A stretch of DNA of 64,000 bases from Micromonospora chokoriensis (GTDB lineage Bacteria; Actinomycetota; Actinomycetes; Mycobacteriales; Micromonosporaceae): positions 3,472,001 to 3,536,000 of the forward strand of contig NZ_LT607409.1 in assembly GCF_900091505.1 (NCBI RefSeq). Reading direction: 5' to 3'. Shown here piece by piece: positions 43,255 to 51,891 of the stretch (its first letter is position 1; each line of letters opens with the position of its first letter). The notes under the pieces are model-generated. The model made no database searches. It saw only the letters and a list, made by a program, of their open reading frames with translations, and was not told where the DNA came from. Position numbers and translations under genes: made by a program.

Positions 43255-43869
43255 ATGGCCGTGTACAACCTGCCCGACCTGCCCTACGACTACGGCGCAC
43301 TCGAGCCCGCCATGTCCGGCGAGATCCTGGAGCTGCACCACGACAAGCACCACGCCGCGTACGTCAAGGGCGCCAACGACGGGCTCGACCGCCTCGCCGA
43401 GGCCCGCGACAAGGGCGACTACGCGACCCTGGTCGGATTGGAGAAGACGTTCGCGTTCAACCTGTCCGGGCACGTTCTGCACTCGATCTTCTGGAACAAC
43501 CTGTCCCCGGACGGCGGTGACCGCCCCGACGGTGAGCTGGCGGCGGCGATCGACGAGCACTTCGGCTCCTTCGACGGCTTCGCCGGTCAACTGTCCGCGG
43601 CGACCAAGGGTGTGCAGGGCTCCGGCTGGGGTGTCCTGGCCTGGGAGCCACTGAGCCAGCGGTTGATCGTGGAGCAGGTCTACGACCACCACGGCAACGT
43701 CGGGCAGGGGTCCACCCCGATCCTGGTGTTCGACGCCTGGGAGCACGCCTACTACCTGCAGTACCGCAACGTGCGCCCGGACTACGTCGATCGGCTGTGG
43801 AACCTGGTCAACTGGACCGACGTCATCTCCCGTTTCGACGCCGCCCGCGCCGCCACCCCGAAGATCTGA
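43255..43869 (+). CDS. sodF: Fe/Mn superoxide dismutase (SodF type)
   Basis: 204 residues, cytoplasmic. Metal ligands are H28 (LELHHDKHH), H76 ([11 protein letters not shown]) and the [11 protein letters not shown] pair. It converts superoxide to peroxide and oxygen. In Streptomyces the Fe-SOD is repressed by Nur when nickel allows Ni-SOD to work; the box here fits, but the adjacent Fur-family gene is broken, so control may be lost or may come from a regulator elsewhere. ATG 43255 has an AGAGG site. Confidence 0.95.
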   Translation: MAVYNLPDLPYDYGALEPAMSGEILELHHDKHHAAYVKGANDGLDRLAEARDKGDYATLVGLEKTFAFNLSGHVLHSIFWNNLSPDGGDRPDGELAAAIDEHFGSFDGFAGQLSAATKGVQGSGWGVLAWEPLSQRLIVEQVYDHHGNVGQGSTPILVFDAWEHAYYLQYRNVRPDYVDRLWNLVNWTDVISRFDAARAATPKI

Positions 43870-43875
43870 TTCGGC

Positions 43876-44136
43876 GTGAGCGGGTACACCCCCGAGGCGG
43901 CCGAGATCGTCCAACGCGCCGCCGGGGTCATCGCCGCCAAGCATCGCGGTGACCTCGCCGGTGCGGAGGCGTTGATGTCGGCGTTCAGTTCCGAGCAGGC
44001 CCGTACCCTCGGTTTCTACCTGCTGGCCGATCTCGCTCTGGGCCTGGTCAAGGCGCAGAGCGGCCAGTCGATGGACGATCTGGTCCGGGAGCTGTCGTTG
44101 CTCCTGGCCGAGACCGCCCAGTCCCCACCGGCATGA
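43876..44136 (+). CDS. Small hypothetical protein downstream of sodF
   Basis: 86 residues, all-helical in appearance (PEAAEIVQRAAGVIAAKHRG, SSEQARTLGFYLLADLALGL). The GTG start is 6 nt after the sodF stop, so it is co-transcribed. No family recognised and no signal peptide. Confidence 0.65.
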   Translation: MSGYTPEAAEIVQRAAGVIAAKHRGDLAGAEALMSAFSSEQARTLGFYLLADLALGLVKAQSGQSMDDLVRELSLLLAETAQSPPA

Positions 44137-44138
44137 TG

Positions 44139-44176
44139 GTCCGCTGGGTTCCGCCCGCGGGCGGAACCCAGCGGAC
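44139..44176. terminator. Perfect 38-nt palindrome after the sodF operon
   Basis: Two uninterrupted 19-nt arms (the left arm begins GTCCGCTGGGTTCC) meet with no spacer, 3 nt after the stop of the small gene. As RNA it forms a very stable hairpin, so a terminator is likely; a protein-binding cruciform site is the alternative. Confidence 0.65.
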
Positions 44177-44212
44177 AACCGCAGCGTCCACCGCCCAGCT
44201 CGGGGAGGCCCG

Positions 44213-44581
44213 ATGCGCCGGAAGACCGAACACCGTGTCCTGACGTTGGACGGGCAGCAGGTGGCGGTGCTGGCCGTGGCCGATTTCCAACGGCTCGAGG
44301 CTGCCCGTCGGCAGCTCGGTGCCAGCGAGGCCCAGGCGCACCAGCTTCGCCAGCAGCTGCGGGACAGCCAACGTCGAGTTGCCCGCCTGGAGGCTCTACT
44401 CGCCCTGTCCGCACGCTCCGGGGCGCCGGAGCGGGCCTCAGGGGTGTGCGCGCACTGCGCCGGCGAGGTCGACGACCCGGTCGGCGCGGCGGTCCCGCAG
44501 GGCCTGGCCGTGCCTGATGACCAGGGCCCCGGTCTGCTACCCGCCCTGTCGCGTCACCCGCCGGCCGACCCGATCGGTTAG
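44213..44581 (+). CDS. Small hypothetical protein with helical N-terminus and CxxC
   Basis: 122 residues. Begins RRKTEHRVLTLDGQQVAVLA, then a coiled-coil stretch (RQLGASEAQAHQLRQQLRDSQ) and a CAHC motif near residue 80. The ATG has a GGGGAGG site 4-5 nt upstream, which supports a real gene. No family recognised. Confidence 0.6.
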   Translation: MRRKTEHRVLTLDGQQVAVLAVADFQRLEAARRQLGASEAQAHQLRQQLRDSQRRVARLEALLALSARSGAPERASGVCAHCAGEVDDPVGAAVPQGLAVPDDQGPGLLPALSRHPPADPIG

Positions 44582-44698
44582 TTGATCAACGAAGTGTTCA
44601 CGTGGTGGTTTTGTGTGGCACACCGGCCCGGACCTGCGCGTTTCTGATCGCCCGGCACGGTCGAGGCGATCCTGTAGCCCGCAATCCCGGAGCACCCC

Positions 44699-45400
44699 TT
44701 GTCCCTACCCACACGTCGAGCCAGCGCGGTGGCCGTCCTCTTACTGGCGGCGCTGGCCGCTGTCGCGGTGCCGTCCCCGGCGGCAGCGCACCCGTTCGGC
44801 GACCCCCAGACCGTGTCCATCGCGCGCGACGAGCAGCGCCCGGACATCGTGCGGGTGCGCTGGCGCGTCGGCGGCCCCGACGACCTGACGCTGCTCGGCG
44901 TCTCGCTCGGCCTGCTGCCATCCGACCGGGTCCTGCTCGACGGCGCCGTCGACTACCGCACGTCAGACCCCGCGGTGATCGCCTCGTCCGAGCGCTTCGG
45001 CGCGTACCTGCTCGAACGGATCACGGTGGCCGACGGCTCGCGTCAATGCCCGGGAGTTGTCGCGCCGGTGAAGGCCCTGGCGCGGGTGGGCGCGAGCGTC
45101 GATTTCACCTGCCCGGGGTCGGTCGACCAGGTCACGGTCGCGGTGCGGATGCTGACCGACCTGAACCCCGCGTACCGGGCGATGGCCACCGGCCCCGGCG
45201 GGCAACGCGCGGTGTACGGCTCCGGCGAGGACTCCCACGACTGGGCCCTCGTCGGCGGCGCTCCGACGCTGGCCAGCGGCACCAGCCTCGGCCGGAGCGC
45301 CGCCCTGCAGATCGCCGCCGTCGTCGGCGCGGGCCTGCTCGTCGCGATCGGTGCGCTGCTGGTGGCGCGACGGCTGCGGCGACGGGGGGTCGTGGCATGA
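44699..45400 (+). CDS. Exported membrane-anchored accessory protein of the NicO transporter
   Basis: 233 residues. A signal peptide (AVAVLLLAALAAVAVPSPAAA) leaves a mature N-terminus starting HPFGDPQTV, where His could act as a metal ligand. The beta-rich extracellular part has one Cys pair (QCPGVV, FTCPGS), and a C-terminal helix (AAVVGAGLLVAIGALLVARRL) anchors it. A TTG start is taken because the signal peptide begins there. Its stop overlaps the NicO start, so it probably serves metal capture for that transporter (inference). Confidence 0.7.
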   Translation: MSLPTRRASAVAVLLLAALAAVAVPSPAAAHPFGDPQTVSIARDEQRPDIVRVRWRVGGPDDLTLLGVSLGLLPSDRVLLDGAVDYRTSDPAVIASSERFGAYLLERITVADGSRQCPGVVAPVKALARVGASVDFTCPGSVDQVTVAVRMLTDLNPAYRAMATGPGGQRAVYGSGEDSHDWALVGGAPTLASGTSLGRSAALQIAAVVGAGLLVAIGALLVARRLRRRGVVA

Positions 45401-46212
45401 CCGCCACCACGGTGCTCTCCGCGTCACTCTCGGACCGTTTTCAGGACCTCATCCACTCACCGGGCGTGCCGCCGCTGGCGTTCGTGCTCGCCTTCGCCGC
45501 CGGAGCGGGTCACGCTGTGGCCCCGGGGCACGGCAAGAGCCTGGCCGCCGCCTACCTCGCCGGCTCGCGGGGCCGGATCCGGGACGCCGCCTGGCTGGGT
45601 GGTTCGGTGGCCGTCATGCACACGCTTTCCGTGCTGGTGATCGGCGTGGCGTGGACGTTCTTGTCCCTGTCCGAGGTCATCCGGATGCAGGAACTCACGA
45701 GCTGGCTGCAACTCGGTGCCGGTCTGATCGTCCTGGCCACCGGTCTGTGGATGGTGCGCCGGCACCTGCACACCGCCGGCCACAGCCACAGCCACAGTCA
45801 TACCCACACCCACACCCACACCCACACCCACACCCACACCCACACCCACACCCACACCCACGATCATGAGCACGAGCACGGCAAGCGTCCCGGCCTGTTC
45901 CTGCTCGGCGTGTCCGGCGGGCTGACCCCGTCCCCGGCCGCCTTCCTCGTGCTGGCGACCGGGCTATTCATCGGTCGGGCCGGCTTCGCCCTGCTGCTGG
46001 TCCTGACCTTTGGCCTCGGCATGGCCGTCGTACTCTTCGGCGTCGGGGTCCTCGCGGTCGCCGGTAGCTCGCTGATCACCCGGGGCGCACAGTCCCGCGC
46101 CGTTCTCGGTCTGGCCACCCGGGTGGCACCCGTCCTCGCCGCCAGCGGCATCACGCTCTTCGGCGCGGGCCTCGTCTCGGTCGCCGCGATCCGCCTCGTC
46201 ACGCTCACCTGA
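45397..46212 (+). CDS. NicO/RcnA-type nickel/cobalt transporter with His-Thr repeat loop
   Basis: 271 residues with about six helices. The NicO signatures are GAGHAVAPGHGKSLAAAYL and SGGLTPSPAAFLVL. Between helices 3 and 4 lies a 30-odd-residue His-rich loop of alternating His-Ser and His-Thr ending HDHEHEHGK, which should bind Ni or Co. Family members either export (RcnA) or import these metals; the direction cannot be told. In a B12-focused region cobalt is the likelier substrate (inference). The ATG overlaps the upstream stop. Confidence 0.88.
   Translation: MTATTVLSASLSDRFQDLIHSPGVPPLAFVLAFAAGAGHAVAPGHGKSLAAAYLAGSRGRIRDAAWLGGSVAVMHTLSVLVIGVAWTFLSLSEVIRMQELTSWLQLGAGLIVLATGLWMVRRHLHTAGHSHSHSHTHTHTHTHTHTHTHTHTHTHDHEHEHGKRPGLFLLGVSGGLTPSPAAFLVLATGLFIGRAGFALLLVLTFGLGMAVVLFGVGVLAVAGSSLITRGAQSRAVLGLATRVAPVLAASGITLFGAGLVSVAAIRLVTLT
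45802..45861 (+). repeat. Hexanucleotide microsatellite (CCCACA)10
   Basis: Ten uninterrupted CCCACA units encode Thr-His pairs in the NicO loop. Each gain or loss of a unit stays in frame and changes the loop by two residues, so length variation by slippage is expected. Confidence 0.85.
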
Positions 46213-46238
46213 AGCGGCGGCGGGCGGATCAGCCGGCG

Positions 46239-46273
46239 GATGGTCAGCGGCGGCTCGGCCGCCGCTGACCATC
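46239..46273. terminator. Bidirectional terminator between nicO and the DUF4430 gene
   Basis: A perfect 16-bp stem (GATGGTCAGCGGCGGC, 46239-46254 with 46258-46273) and a TCG loop lie between convergent genes. Confidence 0.8.
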
Positions 46274-46286
46274 CCACTAGCGGCTA

Positions 46287-47720
46287 TCAGACGCCGTAGC
46301 GCAGGTAGATCGTGTCGCCGACGGTCACTGCCGTGCCGCGGGTCGCGGTGACCGGAGTGCCGCCGTCGCGGGCGACCTTCCAGGTCGAAGAGCCGCTGTT
46401 GGCCAGGCCGTTGATCGCGGTCACGGTGCCGGTGCCACTGGTGGGAAGAAGAGAGGTGACGCAGCCGCTCGGGGTGGCCGCGCCGACGGCGGCGTCCAGG
46501 ACGGCGCCGAGGGTGGTGGTTGCGGCGGTCGGCGTCAGCGTCACCGCGCACGGCGTGATGCTGCCGCTGCCGTTGTCGATGATCACGGCGAGTCGGGTGG
46601 CGGCGCCCGCCGTGAACCCGCTCGCCGCGACCCAGGTGGGCGCGCCGGCGGTGACCGGGGTCGGGGGAGCGGCGGTGTAGCCCGCGCCGGTCAGGGCACG
46701 CACCGCGTCGATGGAGGCGTACGCCGACGGGGTGGTGTTGGTGGGCAGATACTTGAATCCGCCGCCGGTCAACTGCTGCGCGCGAAGAAAGTCGATTGGG
46801 GTCTTGCCGGCGGTGGTGGTGAAGTCGGTGCCCTGGTTCGGGATGCCGCAGGCGTTGAGCCCGGAGACGGCCCAGGCGTTGGAGTCGGTGTTGACGCCGA
46901 ACATCGAGCTGAACGCGCCCGAGGCGTTGACGAGCTTGCTCTTGAGGAAGTTCTTGGCCTGCACGACGTCGGTGTCGGTGTTGGGGACTCCGGCGGCGCA
47001 GAGCGCGGCCATCGCGGCGCCGGTCATGTCGATGTCGCTGGCCGCGGCGAGTTGGGTGGGATTGCCCTCGGCCTGGGTGAACGTCCAGCCGCCGTCGGTG
47101 TGCTGGTTGTTGCGGATCCGGGTGATCGAGAGGTCGAGCAGGGCCTGCGGCACGCGGGCGGCGCCGGCCTGGGTCTTCGCACCGGCCAGGGCGAGGGTGC
47201 CGAAGACGGTGCCGTTGAAGTTGGCCGGCGGGCCGTAGTAGCCGGCCGAGCCGGTCTGCCAGTAGGCGATGGTGTCGGCGATCAGGTTACGGGTGGGGGA
47301 GACCCGGGCGGGGTCGATACCGGCGGCGTAGGCGTTGAGGACCCCACGCTCGTAGTCGGTGACCACCGGCGTGCTGCTCGGCCAGGACGCGGCCGAGAGT
47401 TGGTTGCGGTAGACGGTGCGGGCGTTCTTGGTCGTGTCGCCGGAGGGGTAGACGTCCACCGCCGCGACGCCGGCGGGTGCGAACGCGCTGAACGCCCACT
47501 CGTTCGACAACCCGCCGCTGGCGTAGCTCCCGTCGGCGGCCTGCAGGGTCCGCAGGTAGGCGACGCCGTTGGTCTTGGCGGTGGCGATCTGCGCGGCGGT
47601 CGAGGTCGCGGCGGCCGGTGCGGCGCCGCCTGCGACCGCCACGACCGTGGCGATCAGCGCGGCGGCGGGAACAGCCGCGAGGCGTCTGCGGCGACGACCG
47701 GAGGAAAGACGCGAGGACAT
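46287..47720 (-). CDS. Secreted alpha/alpha-toroid + DUF4430 protein (bacterial transcobalamin-like)
   Basis: 477 residues. A signal peptide (AAVPAAALIATVVAVAGG, ending AAAAT) leaves a helical-repeat toroid (about 40-345; VAYLRTLQAADGSYASGG, RIRNNQHTDGGWTFTQAEG, FLRAQQLTGGGFKYLP). The C-terminal beta domain is of DUF4430 type (TLGAVLDAAVGA, ANSGSSTWKVARDGG, VTVGDTIYLRYGV). This is the same domain order as animal intrinsic factor/transcobalamin, where B12 sits between the two domains. No membrane anchor is seen, so it should be released. ATG 47720 has an AAGGAG site. A cobalamin riboswitch precedes it. B12 binding is inferred. Confidence 0.78.
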   Translation of the reverse strand: MSSRLSSGRRRRRLAAVPAAALIATVVAVAGGAAPAAATSTAAQIATAKTNGVAYLRTLQAADGSYASGGLSNEWAFSAFAPAGVAAVDVYPSGDTTKNARTVYRNQLSAASWPSSTPVVTDYERGVLNAYAAGIDPARVSPTRNLIADTIAYWQTGSAGYYGPPANFNGTVFGTLALAGAKTQAGAARVPQALLDLSITRIRNNQHTDGGWTFTQAEGNPTQLAAASDIDMTGAAMAALCAAGVPNTDTDVVQAKNFLKSKLVNASGAFSSMFGVNTDSNAWAVSGLNACGIPNQGTDFTTTAGKTPIDFLRAQQLTGGGFKYLPTNTTPSAYASIDAVRALTGAGYTAAPPTPVTAGAPTWVAASGFTAGAATRLAVIIDNGSGSITPCAVTLTPTAATTTLGAVLDAAVGAATPSGCVTSLLPTSGTGTVTAINGLANSGSSTWKVARDGGTPVTATRGTAVTVGDTIYLRYGV

Positions 47721-47834
47721 CAGGGCTCCTTGGGGGTACGGGGCACGGCTGCCTCGACCCGGAGCCCGGCACGGGCCGGCGGGAGCGGGGCGGGCCGGCC
47801 GCAGGACGCGTGGGACGGATACCGCAGGTGCTGC

Positions 47835-47940
47835 GTCACCACGTGGGTAGTCGGGCTCGGGACGGGGCGAACCGTCCTCACCGTTGCGCGTCAGCCCCGG
47901 ATTCCCACCGGGTTCCCCCACACGATGACGCGGTCACGGT
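47835..47940 (-). ncRNA. Cobalamin riboswitch 4 (short type)
   Basis: Read on the minus strand: GGGGGAACCCGGTGGGAATC, CGGGGCTGACGCGCAACGGT, a GGACGG...CCGTCC stem, and a B12-box-like GAGCCCGACTACCCACG. It lies about 115 nt before the toroid-DUF4430 gene and back-to-back with riboswitch 5. Confidence 0.85.
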
Positions 47941-48029
47941 ATGGGAGGGAACCCCTACCGCGCGCTGTTAGGTACATGACACGGTCTTGCGTTGACGCGG
48001 TGGTCGCGGTTGTGGTCCGATGGCCGCGA

Positions 48030-48120
48030 TCCAGCAGTCAGGGGAAGCCGGTCAAAGTCCGGCGCTGGCCCGCAGCCGTAGGTCCCGTTACCGGGACGAG
48101 TCGGATTACCTGGCTGGATA
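48030..48120 (+). ncRNA. Cobalamin riboswitch 5 (short type)
   Basis: AGGGGAAGCCGGTCAAAGTC, CGGCGCTGGCCCGCAGCCGT, a GGTCCCG/CGGGAC stem and a B12-box-like GAGTCGGATTACCTGGC. It resembles riboswitch 3 more than 1 or 2. It precedes the five-gene surface-protein/ECF operon by about 105 nt. Confidence 0.87.
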
Positions 48121-48225
48121 GTGCACCGCAGCGCCGTCGAGGTACACGGCGCGGAGCCAGGTTTCCGGGGTTTGTCCTCGGGGTCCGCGTCCGCGCCTGC
48201 GCCGCTAGCCCCCGAGAGAGTCGCC

Positions 48226-50955
48226 ATGTCCCCACTGGTTAGTCGAACGTCGCGGGTTCCCGCGGCGTGGTTGGCGGCCGTCGCCGCAGCGGTGCTCGGC
48301 GCGGTGGCGCTGGTGGTGCCGACCCGCGCCGCGCTCGCCGACCCGCTGGAGTCCTGCACCCCGACTCAGGGCGCGATCGTCGCTGTCGACTTCGGCGCGT
48401 GGGGTGGGCCGCTGCTGCGGGGCTGCGACGCCACCCCGACCACCGGCCTGGACCTGCTGCACGAGGCGGGTTTCACCACCACCGGCACCGCCCACGACGG
48501 CCCCGGCTTCATCTGCCGCATCGGGTCGCCCGACTTCGCGTCCGGTGCCGAACACCCGACGCCGGCCGACGAGGCGTGCCAGTTGACCCCGCCCGCGTCG
48601 GCCTACTGGTCCTACTGGATCGCCCCCGCCGGGCAGGACCACTGGACCTACAGCCCGCTCGGCGCCATGGCCCAGCGGCCCGGCCCGGGTGAGGTCGAAG
48701 CGTGGGTCTTCGGCGGCACCGACATCGGCGGCACGACCGGGGCCCCGACGTTCACCCCCGCGTCGGTACGCGCGAGCGGTCCGCCACCATCGGCGACACC
48801 GACCCCCACCCCGACCGCGACGGACGGGCCGACCGAGCCGGCGCGGCCGACCGAGGCCCAGGTCAAGGCCGTCGCCACCTACCTGGTCGGGCAGCTCACC
48901 GACGGCGACCATGTCGACAACGGCGGGGCCGACCACTACCGGAGCATCGCCGTCGCCACCGCCCTGGCCGCAACGGGCGGGCAGGACCAGGCACTGACGA
49001 AGATGGTCGACTACCTGCGGGCACACGTCGACGCCGCGATCTTCCCGAACGGCGACACCGCCGCGCCGCACACCGCCAACGTCGCCAACCTCGCCCTGCT
49101 GGCCACGATCACCGGCGGCGACCCGCGCGCGTTCGGCGGCCGGAACCTGGTCGCCACGCTCACCGACCGGGTGTGCGCCGTAACCGATGTCGACGCCGGC
49201 TGCGCCGCCGCCGGTGACTTCGCCGGATCGACCGGACCGATGACCCACGCGACAGCGCTGCTCGCGCTCAAGCGGGCCGGCGTCACCCCGCCCGCCCCGA
49301 CTGTTGCTCGTCTGACCGAGCAGCAGTGCGCGAGCGGCGCCTTCGGTGGCCTGTGGCTCGCCCCGGCCGAGTTCTGCGACCCGGACATCGCCGCCACGAC
49401 CCTGGCCGTCCTCGCGCTGCACGCCCTCGGCGGTCAGGACGAGGCGCTGGGCTCGGCCAAGGCGTTCCTGGCCGGGGCGCAGGAGACCGACGGCGGTTAC
49501 CAGCCCTACACCGGGGCGGGGTTGACCGACACCTACTCGACCGGACACGCCGCGCAGGCCCTCGCCGTGCTGGGCGTCACCGACCGGGCCGCCGCCGCCA
49601 CCGGTTTTCTGGTCGGCCGGATCGCCACCGGCGGCGGGCTCAGCCCCGACCCGAGCAACCCGGACGCCGACCTGGCCGCCACCGGCGCGGCGGCGCTCGC
49701 GCTCGCCGGCACGAACCTCGCCGCGCTGACCCACCGCCTGGGCGGGCCACCACCGGCCGGGTTCCGGCCGGATCTGGCCAAGGGAGTGTCCTATCTCGTC
49801 GCGCCGGCCAACCTGATCGACGGCCGGTACTACGAGTCGTTCCCCGGCTACCCCGACTTCGGGTTGACCATCGACGGCGCGTACGCGTTGGCCGCCACCG
49901 GCGGGGACGACGCGAAGCTGCGGGCGATCGTCGAGTTCCTGCGCGGTGGCGGCGCGGTCGGTGACAACGGCTTCACCGTCGACATGTGGTTGGGCGTCGG
50001 CACCGACTACGCCGTCGGCGGCGCGATCGGCAAGGTCGCGTTGCTGGCCCAGGCCACCGGCTACGACCCACGCTCCTTCGGCGGACACGACCTGATCGCC
50101 GCGCTGGGCGACGTAACCTGCGCCAAGGTCGACGCGCAGACCGGCTGCGCCGGGGCGGGCAACTACCGGTACGCCACCTCGGTCTTCGGTCAGTCGCTCG
50201 GCATCATCGCGCAGCTACGCGCGGGACAGGGCGAGGCCGCCGCCAAGCCGGTCGAGTTCCTCAGGGGACTGCAACGCGCCGACGGGTCCTTCCCCAGCCT
50301 CATCCCGGCGGCGGACACCGACCGGGACGTCGACAGCACCGCGATGGCCGCGATGGCCCTGGCCGCGCTGGCCGACGACCCGGCGGCGGTCACCGCCGTC
50401 GACAAGGCGCTGGCCTGGATCGCCTCCACGCAGAAGGAGCACGGCGGGTTCCCCGGCGCGGCCGGCGACTCCACCAACTCCACCGCCCTCGCCATCCAGG
50501 GCCTCACCCTGCGTGGCAGCAGCTACGCCGCTCAGGTCGACAAGGCGCTGGCGTTTCTGGCCTCCCAGCAGAACGACGACGGCGGCTTCACCGTCGCGGC
50601 CGGTGGTCAGGCGGGATCGGACGTCCGCGCCTCCACCCAGGTCGTCAGCGGCGCCACCGGCATCTCGTTCGCCGCCCTGACCCGGGACGTGCACGACGCG
50701 CCGGGTCCGGACCCGTCCGGCTCACCCACGCCCACGCCGACGCCGAGCGCCAGCCAACCGTCCTCGTCGACGGCGACACCCGGTGCGACCCCGTCGACGA
50801 CGGGCCCCCGCGGGCACTCGTGGGGCAGCCTGCCCCGTACCGGCGTGTCCATCATGACCATCGCCCTGCTGGCGCTGGTGCTCGTCATCGGCGGTGTCCT
50901 GCTGCTGGTCGCTGCCCGTCGCCGCGCGGTGTCCGACGCCGGCGGTGGATCGTGA
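48226..50955 (+). CDS. Cell-surface protein: AYWSYW domain + two alpha/alpha toroids + LPxTG-like anchor
   Basis: 909 residues. Signal peptide (about 1-36); AYWSYW domain (about 42-185; FICRIGSPD, LTPPASAYWSYWIAP, GEVEAWVFGGTDIGG); Pro/Thr linker; a first toroid (about 205-525); a second toroid (about 545-830; FLRGLQRADGSFPSL, WIASTQKEHGGFPGAAG, FLASQQNDDGGFTVAAG); Pro/Ser/Thr linker; then LPRTG (about 869) plus a helix and RRR tail, which suits sortase or membrane anchoring. The ATG has a GAGAGAG site. It is the first gene after riboswitch 5 and is coupled to four more genes ending in an ECF transporter, which suggests a corrinoid receptor (inference). Confidence 0.78.
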   Translation: MSPLVSRTSRVPAAWLAAVAAAVLGAVALVVPTRAALADPLESCTPTQGAIVAVDFGAWGGPLLRGCDATPTTGLDLLHEAGFTTTGTAHDGPGFICRIGSPDFASGAEHPTPADEACQLTPPASAYWSYWIAPAGQDHWTYSPLGAMAQRPGPGEVEAWVFGGTDIGGTTGAPTFTPASVRASGPPPSATPTPTPTATDGPTEPARPTEAQVKAVATYLVGQLTDGDHVDNGGADHYRSIAVATALAATGGQDQALTKMVDYLRAHVDAAIFPNGDTAAPHTANVANLALLATITGGDPRAFGGRNLVATLTDRVCAVTDVDAGCAAAGDFAGSTGPMTHATALLALKRAGVTPPAPTVARLTEQQCASGAFGGLWLAPAEFCDPDIAATTLAVLALHALGGQDEALGSAKAFLAGAQETDGGYQPYTGAGLTDTYSTGHAAQALAVLGVTDRAAAATGFLVGRIATGGGLSPDPSNPDADLAATGAAALALAGTNLAALTHRLGGPPPAGFRPDLAKGVSYLVAPANLIDGRYYESFPGYPDFGLTIDGAYALAATGGDDAKLRAIVEFLRGGGAVGDNGFTVDMWLGVGTDYAVGGAIGKVALLAQATGYDPRSFGGHDLIAALGDVTCAKVDAQTGCAGAGNYRYATSVFGQSLGIIAQLRAGQGEAAAKPVEFLRGLQRADGSFPSLIPAADTDRDVDSTAMAAMALAALADDPAAVTAVDKALAWIASTQKEHGGFPGAAGDSTNSTALAIQGLTLRGSSYAAQVDKALAFLASQQNDDGGFTVAAGGQAGSDVRASTQVVSGATGISFAALTRDVHDAPGPDPSGSPTPTPTPSASQPSSSTATPGATPSTTGPRGHSWGSLPRTGVSIMTIALLALVLVIGGVLLLVAARRRAVSDAGGGS

Positions 50956-51887
50956 CCGCCCGCCGGTGGCTCCGGTCGATCGCGGCCCTGACGATCGTCG
51001 CCGCGCCGGTGGTGGCACCCACGCCGGCGCTGGCCGCGCCCCTGCCGATCGGGCAGTGCACCACCTCGTCCGGGGTGATCCTCGCTGTCGACTTCAGCCG
51101 GTGGGGCGGGCCGCTGCTGCGGTCCTGCGGCACCACCCCGACCACCGGCTACCAACTGCTCAACCAGGGTGGCTGGCGCACCACCGGAACCCAGCACGAC
51201 GGGCCCGCGTTCATCTGCCGCATCGGCTACGCGGGTCACCAGGGCGGAACGCAGTACCCCACCCCGGCCGACGAGAAGTGTGCACTCACCCCACCGGCCA
51301 GCGCCTACTGGTCCTACTGGCACGCCGACCCAGGGCAGAACAGCTGGGTCTACAGCCAACTCGGCGCGATGAGCTACAAACCCAAGCCCGGAAGCGTCGA
51401 CCTGTGGATCTTCGGAGCGACCGACATCGGCGGAACCCAGGGACGGCCCACGGTCAGCCCGGACAGCGTCCGCGCCCGCAACAGCAGACCGGTCGGCGTC
51501 GCCACCACCGCGCCGCCCCCAGGTGCGCCCACCCCGGCCCAGCCCGGCGGCGGGAACCCACCGGCCGCCGGCAACCCGCCGGCACCGGGTGACCCCGGTG
51601 TCGGCCCACCCCCGCCCGGCTTACCACCGGCGGGAGCGCCGGCGTCGATCCCGACGGGCGGTACGCCGACACCTCCGGCCAGCCCGACGACGTTCCCCAC
51701 AGCGGGAGTGCCGTCCGGGGCGCCGGACGCCACCCCCGACGGGCCGCGCATCCTCGACGCGGCACCCACCGCGACGGCCGCCCGCCAGGACACCGGCTCG
51801 GCGCTGCCAGCGCTGATCACCGTCGGCCTGCTGGCCGTCCTCGCCCTGGTCGGCGGTGTCGTCGGCTGGCGGCGACGCCGCACCTGA
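50952..51887 (+). CDS. Membrane-anchored AYWSYW-domain protein
   Basis: 311 residues. A signal peptide (SIAALTIVAAPVVAPTPALA), one AYWSYW domain (about 36-170; VDFSRWGGPLLRSC, FICRIGYAG, LTPPASAYWSYWHADPG, WIFGATDIGG), about 100 residues of Pro/Gly-rich stalk and a C-terminal helix with RRRR (ALITVGLLAVLALVGGVVGW). The domain has the same Cys pattern as in the first gene. The GTG overlaps the upstream stop (GTGA). It may hand ligand from the big surface protein to the ECF transporter (inference). Confidence 0.75.
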   Translation: MTARRWLRSIAALTIVAAPVVAPTPALAAPLPIGQCTTSSGVILAVDFSRWGGPLLRSCGTTPTTGYQLLNQGGWRTTGTQHDGPAFICRIGYAGHQGGTQYPTPADEKCALTPPASAYWSYWHADPGQNSWVYSQLGAMSYKPKPGSVDLWIFGATDIGGTQGRPTVSPDSVRARNSRPVGVATTAPPPGAPTPAQPGGGNPPAAGNPPAPGDPGVGPPPPGLPPAGAPASIPTGGTPTPPASPTTFPTAGVPSGAPDATPDGPRILDAAPTATAARQDTGSALPALITVGLLAVLALVGGVVGWRRRRT

Positions 51888-51891
51888 ACCG

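Noticed and set aside
44602..45396. A 265-codon in-frame extension upstream of the NicO start
   Set aside because: It overlaps the exported accessory protein, is Arg/Gly-rich and lacks membrane segments; the ATG at 45397 overlapping the upstream stop is the natural start.
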